Shown here: positions 51,771 through 63,305 of the stretch, in pieces
How positions within the stretch are numbered: position 1 is the stretch's first letter
Layout: the number at the start of each line of letters is the position of its first letter
DNA from: Sapria himalayana
Taxonomy: Eukaryota > Streptophyta > Magnoliopsida > Malpighiales > Rafflesiaceae
Reading direction: 5' to 3'
NCBI GenBank assembly: GCA_029783825.1
Contig: JAREIK010002666.1
Coordinates: 1 to 64,000 of the forward strand
DNA: 64,000 bases
Program-made: the position numbers and the translations under genes
Notes under the pieces: generated by a model
Told to the model about the DNA's origin: nothing
Databases searched by the model: none
Seen by the model: only the letters and a program-made list of their open reading frames with translations

Positions 51771-53592
51771 CATAGTCTCATCTGTTTGCTGGATTGTGCA
51801 GGAATTCATTTGCAGAGAATTTCTATTTCACAATTAAATGGAATGGAAGGATGGAGATTGAGCCAAATGGATATATATGAATGAGATCCCATTGTAGTAT
51901 ATATTAATTTTGTATTTTGGCAGAATGGTGCATAGCTATACTATATGGTTGTTAAAATAATATGTATGTAATTTAGAATTTCTGCATACTCAAAATATGT
52001 GCTAATTCCGCATTTTGGCAGAAGTCGATAAGCTCTGCAGAAAGGATGTATTTTGATTTTCTTTGCAGGACAATATATATTCTGTCTTTTCCTTGCAGTA
52101 TGTTAAAGGGGAGAAATCGTTAACACTTGCCTTATGTTGTATTAGTTTAATCAAGAATAAGGGTAGTAGGGTGTCAAGTTCTGGTAGGCATGGTTGTTGT
52201 TTTTTTTGTTTTCTCTTTGGTTTTGTTCTAGGATCAACAGCGAATACACGACGAAGGAAGAAGGCTGGAATCTCGTGAAGATTTTAGCCAGACGCACAGG
52301 GGAAAAGAGAGATAGAGGATTAGTTGATGTCTGTTGCTGCCCCCTGTTGCTGTCAGGAGAACTCCTGCTGCTGAGACGAATATAACCACTGGAGTGGAAA
52401 GACTCCCTGCTGTTCAATGTCTTATAATAAGGAAGAATCATACAGAGTGCGGTTACTACTTCAACTAATCCTAAGGAAAAGATAGTTTCTTTGAATTATT
52501 GGCTAGGGTTCACCTCATAAGACATAAAGATGAGGGAATGAAAAGATAAGAGACTCATATCTTAAAATCTCCCTGGTCCTGAACGGTGATTAACCAAAAC
52601 TGAGGTGAATAATTAAAAAGGAAAAACTGGTAAGAAGTCTAAGTATTCAGTGTGTTGTTTGCGCTGTTTTGCTTATCTATTTTACAGGTACTGAAACTGG
52701 ACTTTCAATCCTAAATGGGCTGATTACATTATCAAGTTGGGCATACAACACAGGCTCTAATCTGCTCTTCTTACTGCCTTTTGAAACTTTGTTCTTGCTG
52801 TTTTTTAGTTCAAAATTACTGGTTTGAGTTGATTCTGGAAGTCTGTAATCTATGCTTGGTGTTTTGTTTTTGAAATTCTAGAAGTCTGTAAGAATTAGAA
52901 GAGTCCTAGTTAGTTAGTCAATGTATGCATCACTTCAAATGGGAGATCAGCAAAGGGAAGATAGCTGGAATTGTTCCTAAAGCACTTCAAGAGGAAGTAG
53001 GATACGAAGAACAAGAGATATTCTCTTCGTGGTATTGGGCAAAAGGAAGGTAAGTAATGGACCCTTTATTTGAAAGAACTTGATACTTTTGTTTCATGTA
53101 GGATATATCACAAGTGGGATCGTTTAAAGAAATGAAAATGGGACTAGATATACTCAAATGTTAAAGAATGAGCATGGACAAGTGATTTGAAATTTAGAGG
53201 CTGGATTGTCGAATTTGGAAGTGGAAGCTGTGAGGGAGCATGCTGGTCGGAGCTGATAGAGTTAAACACTTCACAGAGATTTAAAGTTTCAAATATAGCA
53301 CGGGAAAGATTTATACAAAGTTCAATAGAGGAAGCAAATTTCATAGCAAGATCTATCAAGAATACCGAGATGTCACATTTAATTAATGAAGTACAAATAT
53401 AAAATAAGAATCATCATTTCATTGTTTATAAAGTTAGGAAAGATTATGAGTTAATTAAAATTATGGATTGTTACATATTTCTAACTTTAGGAATCGGGTG
53501 TAAAAGGGAAATGGGTAGATGTAGCTTGTACTAATGGTATTCCTCCGCCAAAAGAGAGGGTTCTAATTAATAAACAAAACCTTTAAAAAAAA
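51771..53592 (+). other. LINE-B 3' untranslated region
   Basis: About 1.8 kb without a convincing reading frame. A frame at 53,187-53,402 ('GSGSCEGACWSELIELNTSQ') shows no family. The end carries the 27-base motif at 53,536-53,562, identical to that of LINE-A, then 'aattaataaacaaaacc', 'ttt' and a short A-run. Confidence 0.75.
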
Positions 53593-53605
53593 AGATAGAC
53601 TGATA
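53593..53605. repeat. Right target-site duplication of LINE-B
   Basis: 'agatagactgata', identical to 45,914-45,926, immediately after the A-run. Confidence 0.75.
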
Positions 53606-53694
53606 TATAGATAGATAGAAAAATAGATTGATAGAAAGATAGATATATAGTTACTTTTATAAATAGATAGATTGGTAGATAGATAGATAGATAT

Positions 53695-53727
<33 letters not shown>

Positions 53728-55183
53728 TATTCATTGATAGATAAACAAATCCAAAGATATATAATTAGATAGATAAATAGAGAGAGAGATAAAAATAGAT
53801 AGATAATTAGACAGATAAATATATAAATAAATAGATGGATTGATTGATTGATATATCGATATAAAATTAGATAGATAGATAAATAGTTAGATAGATAGAT
53901 ATATAGATATATAGACAACTAAATTGATAGATAAATAGACATATTGACTGATAGATAGGAAGAAGATTTACTGATAGATAGATAAATAGATTGATATACA
54001 AAAAGATAGATAGATCGATAGATAGATATATAGATAAATTGATAAATAGATAGATAGATATATACATTAATAAATAGATAGATATATAGTTAGACAGAAA
54101 GATACACAGATAGATAGATATATAGATAGATAATTACATAGGCAAATAGATAGACAAATTAATTTATAGATATATAAATACATAGACATCTAGATAGAAA
54201 TTCATTGAGATAGATAGACAAATAGACATGTAGATAGATAGATTGGTTTATAGGTAGATAGGTAGATAGGTAGAAAGATAGTTATGAAGATAGATAAATA
54301 AATAAATAAATAAATATATATATATATATATATAAGTAGATAGATAAATAGCTAGATAGATAGATAGATACATAGAAAGATAGATAAATAGTAAGATAGA
54401 TAGATAGGTTGACATACAGATGGATAGATTGATAGATATACAGATTGATAGATTAATAGATAGATAATTAGTTAAATAGATTAATTGATAGATAATTATA
54501 AAAGATAGATATATAAATAGATAGATATATAGATATATAGTTTGATAGGTATATATTTAGTAGATAAATAAATAGATAGATATATTGAAATATAGATAGA
54601 TAGACATATATATAGTTAGATAGATAGATAGAAATAAAGAAAGAAAGAAAGATAGATAGATAGAAAAATCGATAGATAGTTAGATAGAACATAGATAGTT
54701 AGATACATATATAGATAGAGAGATGACTAGATATACACACATATAGATAGATAGACACATAGAGAAATACATAGATAGATATGTAGATTGGTAGATAGGT
54801 AGATAGGTAGATAGATATATAGGTAGAAAGATACATTGATAGTTAGATATATAGATAGGTAAATAGATAGATCGATAGACAAATAAATGGATACAAACAT
54901 AGATAGATAGGTAGATAGATACGTAGATAGATAAATAGATGGATGGATAGAATAATGGATATATATATAAATAGATTGAAGGATAGATAAATAGAAAGAT
55001 AGATAGGTAGATAGATAGATAGATGGATGGATGGATAATTAGATATATAGATTGACCTATATATAGATAGAAACATATATTGATAGATACTAAATAGGTA
55101 TATAGAAAAATAGATAGAAAAATGAATAAGTAGGTAGATATATAGATAGATAAATATATACATAGGCAGAGAGAGAGAGAGAG

Positions 55184-55240
<57 letters not shown>

Positions 55241-55312
55241 TAAATAGATAAATAAATAATTTAGATTAAGATATATATATTGAAATATAGATAGCCAGAT
55301 AGACAGATAGAT

Positions 55313-55347
<35 letters not shown>

Positions 55348-56090
55348 TGGTAAGATAGATCAATATATAGATATAAATATACATTGATAAATATATAGAT
55401 AGATAGATAGAAAGATGCATAGATAGATAGATTTATAGATAGATAATTACATAGAAAAAAAGACAGATAGATAAATATATAGATATAAATATACTTTGAT
55501 AAATATATAGATAGATAGACAGAAAGATGCATAGATAGATAGATTTATAGATAGATAATTACATAGAAAAACAGACAGATAGATAAATATATAGTTATAG
55601 AGACATCTAGAAAAAAAGTCAATATAGATAGAAAGACATATAAACATATAATATATAGATAGATAGGTCAATAGGTAGATAAGTAGATAGGAAGAAAGAT
55701 AGTTATGAACATAGATATATATATATATATATGTAGATAGATAGATAGCTAGATAGATAGATAGATAGATAAATAGGAATATAGATAGATAGATAAATAG
55801 GAATATAGATAGATAGATAGATAGACATACAGATGGATAGATAAATAGACAGATTGATAGATAAGTAGATTAATAAATACATAGATAATTAGTTAGATAA
55901 ATTATTTGATATATATTTAGAAAATAGATATATAAATAGATAGATTGATAGGTATATATGTAGTAGATAGATAAATATATAGATATATAAGAAATATAGA
56001 TGGATAGACAAAAATATTGTTAGATAGATAGAAATAAAGAAATAAAGATAGATAGATAGTTAGTTAGTTAGATAAAACAAAGATAGATAG

Positions 56091-56140
<50 letters not shown>

Positions 56141-57029
56141 TACATACATATATGTAGATAGTTGACTAGATACAAACACATATAGATAGATAGAAATATT
56201 GAGATATAGATAGACAGATATGTAGATATGTAGATAGGTAGATAGATTTATAGGTAGAAAGATACATAGATAGTTTGATAGATAGATAGGTAAGTAGATA
56301 GATAGAAAAATATATAGATTGATACATAGATAGATTGGTAGATAGATAGGTAGATAGATAAATAGATAGATGGATGGATGGATCGATATAAAGACTAATA
56401 GATAGATAGATAAATAAATTGAAGGATAGATAAATACAAAGATAGATAGATAGATAAATAGATAGAAAGATAGATGGATGGATGAATAATTAGATATACA
56501 GATAGAAACATATATATATATATATATACCAAAAAGATAAATAGAGAAATAGATATAAAAATAAATTGGTAGGTAGATATATAATTGATAAATATATACA
56601 TAGACATATATATATATATATATAATTAGATAGATAGATATATTGATATATTGATATATAAATAGCCAGACATATAGATAGACAGACAGATAGATAGATA
56701 GATAGATAGAGACAAATAAATAGATAGTAAGATAGATAAATAAATAGATAGATACATAGATAGGAAATTAGAGAGATAAATAGATAGATTGATAGATAGG
56801 TAAAAACAAAGATAAATAAAAAAAGATAAATATATAGATAGACAACTATATAGACGAATAGATAAACATATATATAGACAGACAGATAAATAGACAACTA
56901 GATAGACAGACAGACATTTCGATAGATAGATATATAAAAAGGTAGATAGATAAATATATAGATAGAAAGATTAAAATATAGATTATATAAATAGATAGAT
57001 TGATAGACATATACATAGATACACATATA

Positions 57030-57105
<76 letters not shown>

Positions 57106-58340
57106 TAAATATATAAATAGATAGATAGATTGATTGATCGATAGATTGATTGATCGATAGATAATTAGATATACATGCAAACAAACAGATAGATAAATAG
57201 ATAGATAGGCAGACGAAGAGATAGTTATATAGACAAATAGACAAATAGTCAAATATATAATTCGATAGATAGACAATAGATAATTAGATAGATAGATAGA
57301 AAATTAGATAGAGAGATATATATTTATTTAGATTGATTGATTGATTGATTCATAGATAAATAGATAGATAGAAAGAATGATAGATAAATAGATAGATAGA
57401 GGGATAGATAAATACATAAATAAATAGATTGATACAAAGACAAACATATAGATAGATAGATAAACATATTGATAGACAGACATACATATAGTTAGATATA
57501 CAAATTGACAGATAGATTTAGATATCCAGATAGAAAGATAAACAGATAGATACACAAATATACAGCTTGATAGATACAAAGATAGATATATAGATAGATA
57601 GATAGATAGATAGATAATAAATTGTCAAATAGATTGATAGATAGATCTATATTAACAAAAATATATAGGTAGCCAGATTGATATACAAATAGATAGACAT
57701 ATAGACACATAGATATAAAAAAAGATAGAAAGTTAGAGAGATATAGAGATAGATAAATATATAGATAGATAGACTGATTGATCAATAAATAGACAAAGAG
57801 GCAAAGAGAGAGATTGATAGATAAACAGATAGATATATTGACTAATATATCATTAGAAAGATATATAGTTAGTCAGATAGACAAATAGAAAATAAACTAA
57901 TAGATACATATATAGATAGAAAGATAGATGATTATACTGATAGACAGATAGATAGTTAGTTAGATAGATAGATAGACTGTTATACTGTTAGACAGATAGA
58001 TTTATAGATAGATAATAAGATAGACAGATAGAAAAATAAAATATAGGCACATAGTCTTATAGATAGATGCACAAATAATGAGATATATACATAGATATAT
58101 AGGTAGATATATAGACAGATAAATAGATAGATAGATAGTCATATAGACAGATAAATAGATTGATTGAAAGAAAGATTGATAGATAGATATTTAAATAGTG
58201 AGATAGATAGAATGATTGAAATATAGATATATAGATAGATAGATAGACAAATAGATAGATAGATAGATATACAGATAGACAGATAGATAGGTCCATAATT
58301 AGATAGATAAATTGATAGCTATATACATAATTAGATAAAT

Positions 58341-58371
<31 letters not shown>

Positions 58372-59172
58372 GATATATATATATATATATATCTAGATAT
58401 AAAGAGATAGACACATGGACATATATACAGATAGACAAATAGATATATAGATATATTGATATATATATATATATAATTAGATAGACCGATTTATAAATAG
58501 ATAAACTCATAGATTGACATATAGATAGTTAGATAGATATATTGATAGATAGATATAAAGATAGATTGAAAGATAAAAAGACAGGCACATTGATAGATAC
58601 ATAGATTCAAAGATAAACAAGTAGATAGATACATAGAAAGATTGATTGATTGATAAATAGTTAGATAAATAGATAGATAATCATATAGATTGATACTTAT
58701 ATAGATATATAGTTAGATAGATAAATAGATACATAGATTGATTGATATTGAGATAGAAAGATAGATAGATAGACAAACAAATATATAATTAAATATATAT
58801 ATAGATAGATAGATATAGGATAGATAGACAAATAGATAGATAGATAGTCAAAAAGATATTTAGATTTATAGACAAATAGATAGATAGATAGAGAGCTAGA
58901 TATATATATAAATAGATAGGTAGTCAGATAGGTAGATAAATACATCGATAATTAGAAAAAGAGATAGATTGATTGATTGATAAATAAATAGATAGAAAGA
59001 TAAAAAAAAGAAAGATAGATAGATTGATAGATTGATTGATAAATAAATACATAGATAACTAGATAGATTATAGATATATAGACAACTAGATAGATAGTCA
59101 TATTGATAGATAGAGAGATTAACAGTCAAATATATAGACAGACAATAGATAGATAGATACTTAGATTGATAG
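53593..59172. repeat. GATA-type tetranucleotide megasatellite, right part (about 5.6 kb)
   Basis: Same composition and strand as the left part. A roughly 1.42-1.44 kb period is again visible. 'aagatagttatgaa.atagat' recurs at about 54,270 and 55,697, and 'tataggtagaaagatacat' at about 54,820 and 56,250. A tighter duplication of about 118 bases lies at 55,365-55,600. (TA)n patches sit at 55,188-55,238, 56,096-56,131 and 57,034-57,103. Minus-strand Tyr/Leu/Ser/Ile frames are repeat by-products. Confidence 0.97.
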
Positions 59173-60525
59173 GAAATTTAGCTATTTAAATAATACATAG
59201 CTAATTAGCCATGGATTAGCTAAGGTATAACAAGAGTTGTTTGATTTTACATTGAGATACAAATTTCCAAGACATTAGAGATCAAAATTTTCGATTGAAA
59301 ATTATCTCTAGCCAATATTATCATAAATTTTCATGCAAAGAATCACTGGCATTTTTGGAATAATATTAGAGACATATTTTCCCTAGATAATTAGTTCAAA
59401 GCAAAATCACTCGCTAAATAATATTCTGAATTTTTTTTATGATTAATTTAATTGCATGCGATTATTTCTTAAATGATAATATTTATAAAATATATGTATT
59501 TATCTAGTGATTTTCCCTAGCTATTTCGGCTAGAGTTAATTTTTGTCACTAATTTTTTAATGATTTAAATTTTTTTTATATATTTTGTTTTTATATATTA
59601 TGTAATTTTGTATATTAAAAGTATGCCTTGGTCTATGCATGAGTGATCCTTGAAAGATATAATTTCCTCATATAATTATAAAAATAAAATATTTTAAAAA
59701 AAATAATTTCAAAAATATATAAATATGAATAAAACATTATATTAATAAAGACGAAAATAATTATTTTTATGATTATAATATTTTAAAAAAATTATCCAAA
59801 TTATTTTTCTAAAATATTGAATTTTGATATTTATATATTTGTATTAATAAAACATAAAATAATTAATTATATAATTATAATCATTTTTAAAAATATTTTT
59901 ATAATTAAATGAACATACTTAAAATTTACTTCTAATAAAAATCTAAAATAATTAATTGTATGATTAAATACAAAAATTTATATAAATTTCTAAATTAATG
60001 AATAAACAAGTAAATATTTAGATTATTTAAAGTAAAGAAATATATTTTTATAATTATAGGTATTTTTTGAAAAAAATATTTATAAAAAGGTTTGAAATTT
60101 TATAATATTTATAAAAAGGTATTTTTTAATAATTAAAAAATAAATATCTTAGTGTGGGTATTAAAAGAATAAAAGTATTTTTTTTAGGATTTCAAAAGAG
60201 TTATTTAAAATATTACTAATGAACTATTTGTCCTAAAAATACTTAATATTATTTTTAGCCCTATAAATACTTTTGAAAAGTAATATCAAACTAACCCTAA
60301 GTTTATTTGAATTCAAGTTTTATATTTTGTCCCAACTAAAATTTATAAGAATTAATCAAATGAGTAAGATCTTAACTATTAACTTTTAATATTCAATGTT
60401 TATTACAATAATAAATATAACTTTTTTTATTGATATTCTCACTTTAAGTAATTTTTGGAATTTTATAAATTATTAATTATATCAAATAAGATGAAATTTT
60501 ATGCCTTAATAATTATTTCATATTA
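59173..60525 (-). mobile_element. Arm element, copy 3, inverted (right border of the GATA array)
   Basis: Read on the minus strand it follows copy 2 from outside inwards: 'atgccttaataattatttca' region, 'tcttagtgt', '..gagtgatccttgaaagata', 'ccctagctatttcggctag', and 'ctaattagccatggattagc' at the inner edge. It is about 190 bases longer than the left arm. The last ~15 bases of the CACTA-like terminus seen on the left are missing here. The outer edge is interrupted at 60,526 by a pogo-type terminus. Confidence 0.72.
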
Positions 60526-61123
60526 CAGTAGAACCTCCCTAAATTGATACTCTATAAATTAATAACCTCCATTATTTAATGAAAAATCAATCCACTGACT
60601 CCATGGAATGTGTATAATTTAATAATTCTACTATCTATTATTTAATGCAAAATAGAAAATAGCCTATGTAAAAATATTAATTTATAGAATCAATATTCCT
60701 TATAAATCTAAAAATACTATACATCATAAATAAAATATATTGCTTCGTAAAATCAATATTCCTTACAAAAATATCTATCTAAAGTAGTTTATTTTTTTTC
60801 AATAGTCTGTATCTCAAATTGTATGTTTCTAAGTACATTATGAGCTATAACATGATTTGGATTTGAAAGATTAAGAAATGAAATACAAGAATGAAGAACA
60901 TTTAAATTTTCTTTAGTTGACATGGGAGGATTTTCATCCATAACTTAACCATCTTCATCTTCTTCTTGATCTTGAGATGATGAAAGTTTTATTAAATATT
61001 CATTTGAATTTTCCTCATGGGTAACTTGTTGCTCTTCCTCTGGATTTATAACCTCGTGAACAGCCATTGGATGACTAATTGGTAGTTGATAAATAGCATC
61101 TTTAAGTTCATTTTATATATCTT
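60526..61123 (-). mobile_element. Truncated pogo/Emigrant-type (Tc1/mariner superfamily) element end
   Basis: 'CAGTAGAACCTCCCTAAATT' starts at 60,526 right after a TA, the target of this superfamily, and closely resembles the plant Emigrant/Lemi terminal repeat ('CAGTAAAACCTCTATAAATT'). A second, subterminal 'ctctataaattaataacctc' copy follows. The minus strand at 61,110-60,765 carries a remnant of the transposase C-terminal part: an acidic 'NPEEEQQVTHEENSNEYL' region, 'LNVLHSCISFL' and a final 'TTLDRYF'. Stops interrupt it. The DDE core is absent, so the element was cut, apparently at the CACTA terminus at 61,124. Confidence 0.7.
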
Positions 61124-61420
61124 CACTACTACAAAACAGAAAATTAATGACGTTTTATTCCTTGACGCTTTCAGAAAATATCATTATTCTATTTGTAATT
61201 AGACATTTAATGACATTTTTCTAAAAGCGTCATTATTTCGATAATATATTTTGTTTTTATGGCACTTACTAGAAGTGTCATTGTTACTACAACAAAACTT
61301 TAAATTAATAACGCTTTATATTTTGACCCTTTGATAAAATGTCATTATTATATTTGTAATTAGACATTTAAAGATACTTACTAGATGTGTCATTGTTAAG
61401 ACTAATAGGTTAGGAAAATT
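61124..61420 (+). mobile_element. CACTA terminus with subterminal repeats (non-autonomous or partial)
   Basis: 'CACTACTACAAAAC' at 61,124-61,137 is a canonical CACTA end. Subterminal words such as 'agcgtcattatt', 'cttactagaagtgtcattgtt' and 'aattagacatttaa' appear twice. A second near-terminal copy 'tactacaacaaaactttaaa' lies at 61,285, so the end is partly duplicated. No transposase gene follows and the opposite terminus was not found. Confidence 0.68.
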
Positions 61421-62266
61421 TCTAAACTCCTTAAAAATTTCCAAGGAATAAGGGGCTGAAAATTAAAAACCTTGTCACTTTTATTAGTGTCATGGATGTG
61501 AAAAAATTAATTTTGAATTTATTGATTTGTAACAAATTTCTTATTTATTTTTTATAATAAGTAATAATATTTTTATTTTTATTCTAGATTAATAAAAAAA
61601 ATTATCTAATTTTAGTTGAAAATTATTTATTAAAAATAAATAGAAACTTATGATAAAATTAAAAATAATTTAAATATTTTTAGATTCAAATTTGAATTTT
61701 TTATTTATAAAATAAGTAATAATATTTAATTTTAAAATTAATCTATTAATATTTAATTTATCCATAAGAAATAAAAATAAAATGTAAATATAAGGTGATT
61801 TAATAAAATTATGTGATTAATTTAATATTATTTTTAACTTAATTTAATATAATGAAGAATCGATCACTAGAAAGACTTGCGCATCTTCTTCATCACGTTT
61901 AGCCATTTCCAATAGCTCGGCTTCAAGCTCATGTTTCCAATATCATTGGTCATATTTGCAGCATCCTGTAAGTTTTCCATTAAGTTTCTAATTGTATCTA
62001 CTCTTCCATACATTTTACTTTTATCAAAAAACAACGTATTGAATCACTGGAATTGACGAGGTTAACCTATTGGCAATTAGTAGTCGTCAGCATACTTAGG
62101 CCATTACATACCACATCTCAACATTGTTTTGGTTACGTTCTTGTCAGTACAACTTCAAACACAACACCTTTAACTACCCACTCTTTACCCATTTTAGTTG
62201 TTGACTTATACTTAGTCATTTCCTTATTTTTCTTTTAAGTTGTGGTAGTTTCTTCGTAAAGTCAGT
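61421..62266. other. AT-rich DNA, then a stretch with weak coding character
   Basis: 61,421-61,860 is plain AT-rich DNA. 61,860-62,240 is less AT-rich. On the minus strand it yields short protein-like pieces ('MGKEWVVKGVVFEVVLTRT', 'LIQLET*WKTYRMLQI') interrupted by stops, which may be transposon or gene debris. I do not recognise a family. Confidence 0.35.
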
Positions 62267-62282
62267 GGGGGGGGGGGGGGGG
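62267..62282. repeat. Poly(G) tract of 16
   Basis: Sixteen consecutive G residues, unusual in this AT-rich window. Its exact length is the kind of thing sequencing often gets wrong. Confidence 0.9.
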
Positions 62283-62493
62283 TGTTCTCCAATTTATCTT
62301 TAATGCCTATTTGAAGGCTAATTGGGTCATGAATGTAATGGATAGAAAAGAGCAAGCTCCATATTTTCTGCTCACCAACTGCTCGACAAAATTCTTCTTC
62401 CATAATTGTCTTGTTTCTCTAAGCATCCAATATCTTGATTCTCTAAGTATTCATGGAACATCTTTATATTATATATTGTGATAATTTTTTCAG

Positions 62494-63305
62494 GGAATTT
62501 GGATGAGAGGGTGAGTGATAGGGTTTTGTATGATATTTTAATTCAAGCTGGGAGAGTTCTGAAGTTGCACTTTGCTCGGGATAAGGAGAGTGAAAAATTC
62601 AAAGGATATGCATTTGCAGAATATGAAACTCATGAGATTGTAGACTATGCTATCAAGCTTTCCTCTAGTCTAGTGGTTATCTATGATCGTACCCTAATGT
62701 TTACGGTGTGTCCATTATTTTCTACAAGCATTTGACTGTATATGAATTTATCTCTTCTGTTGGATCCAGTTGTTGTAATTCCTACAGTTTCTCCTACTGC
62801 CCATTGGACATGATTTTGCCTGTTATAAATTAAACGAGCAAACCTCTTCTTTGTGCAGATTTCTAGGTAAGATAAACTGCATAACATCTGTAATGTGATT
62901 GTTTCTTTCCCAAATTTATCTGGAATGCCAATGCATTCTCCTTTGCTACTGAGTGGAAGTGAAAACGCACTTCAATCCAAGCGATTGTTTGCGTCATGTA
63001 TGGGATCATTCTATTCTTCTCCCCGTTGTTATTCAAAAGGTACTATACTTCTAAAACTTTCATGAGTTTGATTCCTTTCTGGGTCTATTTTTTCAGTGTC
63101 TCGTGTGCTGTATACTTTTTGATTTTATTCAGTGTCAGCCTTCCCTAATAGCATGAACCACCCCAATACTTATGGGTCACCTTTCTCTGGCATTTCTTAT
63201 GATTTGGGTCAGAGACTTTCAGGGTTGCCACTTGGGTCTGGTGGCCAGTTAAGGTCCGGAAGCTATGATAGGAGTAGCAGTATACCATACACATCCTATT
63301 GGTAA
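62494..63305 (+). CDS. RRM-domain RNA-binding protein gene, RBM7-like (5' part missing), four visible exons
   Basis: The first visible exon (62,494-62,705) starts after a 'ttttttcag' acceptor and encodes most of one RRM: 'GNLDERVSDRVLYDILIQAG', RNP1 'KGYAFAEY', 'DYAIKLSSSLVVIYDRTLMF'. It resembles human RBM7 and its plant relatives, the RNA-binding subunit of the nuclear exosome targeting (NEXT) complex. The split falls before 'GNL', so RNP2 ('VYxG') lies in an upstream exon I could not find. A consistent chain follows: an 8-base exon 62,859-62,866, 62,954-63,039, and 63,133-63,305, all with GT/AG borders and matching phases. It ends in a Ser/Tyr-rich tail '..RSSSIPYTSYW' and TAA at 63,303-63,305. 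The exon chain is inferred from frame alone. It could be a live gene with a distant first exon or a truncated copy. Confidence 0.65.

Larger units (their letters stand above)
45927..53592 (+). mobile_element. LINE-B: full-length-looking, decayed plant L1-type retrotransposon in the GATA array
   Basis: The element is about 7.7 kb: a GC-richer 5' leader, ORF1, ORF2, a 1.8 kb 3' untranslated region and an A-run at 53,584-53,592. GATA sequence flanks it on both sides with a 13-bp duplication. Gene order and protein similarity match LINE-A, though LINE-B is a distinct lineage. Stops and frameshifts in both ORFs, and changed catalytic residues, show it is inactive. It must have inserted after the array existed. 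Confidence 0.95.

Noticed and set aside
52151..52441. Frames of 60-96 codons in the LINE-B 3' untranslated region
   Set aside because: Overlapping on both strands, no family resemblance, and inside LINE non-coding DNA.
53583..59129. The same kind of Tyr/Leu/Ser/Ile frames right of LINE-B
   Set aside because: Same cause; tetranucleotide repeat read in frame, not protein-coding DNA.
35464..59172. Telomere- or centromere-type canonical repeat
   Set aside because: No TTTAGGG runs and no ~150-180 bp monomer. The unit is a tetranucleotide with kilobase higher-order structure, so centromere identity cannot be claimed.
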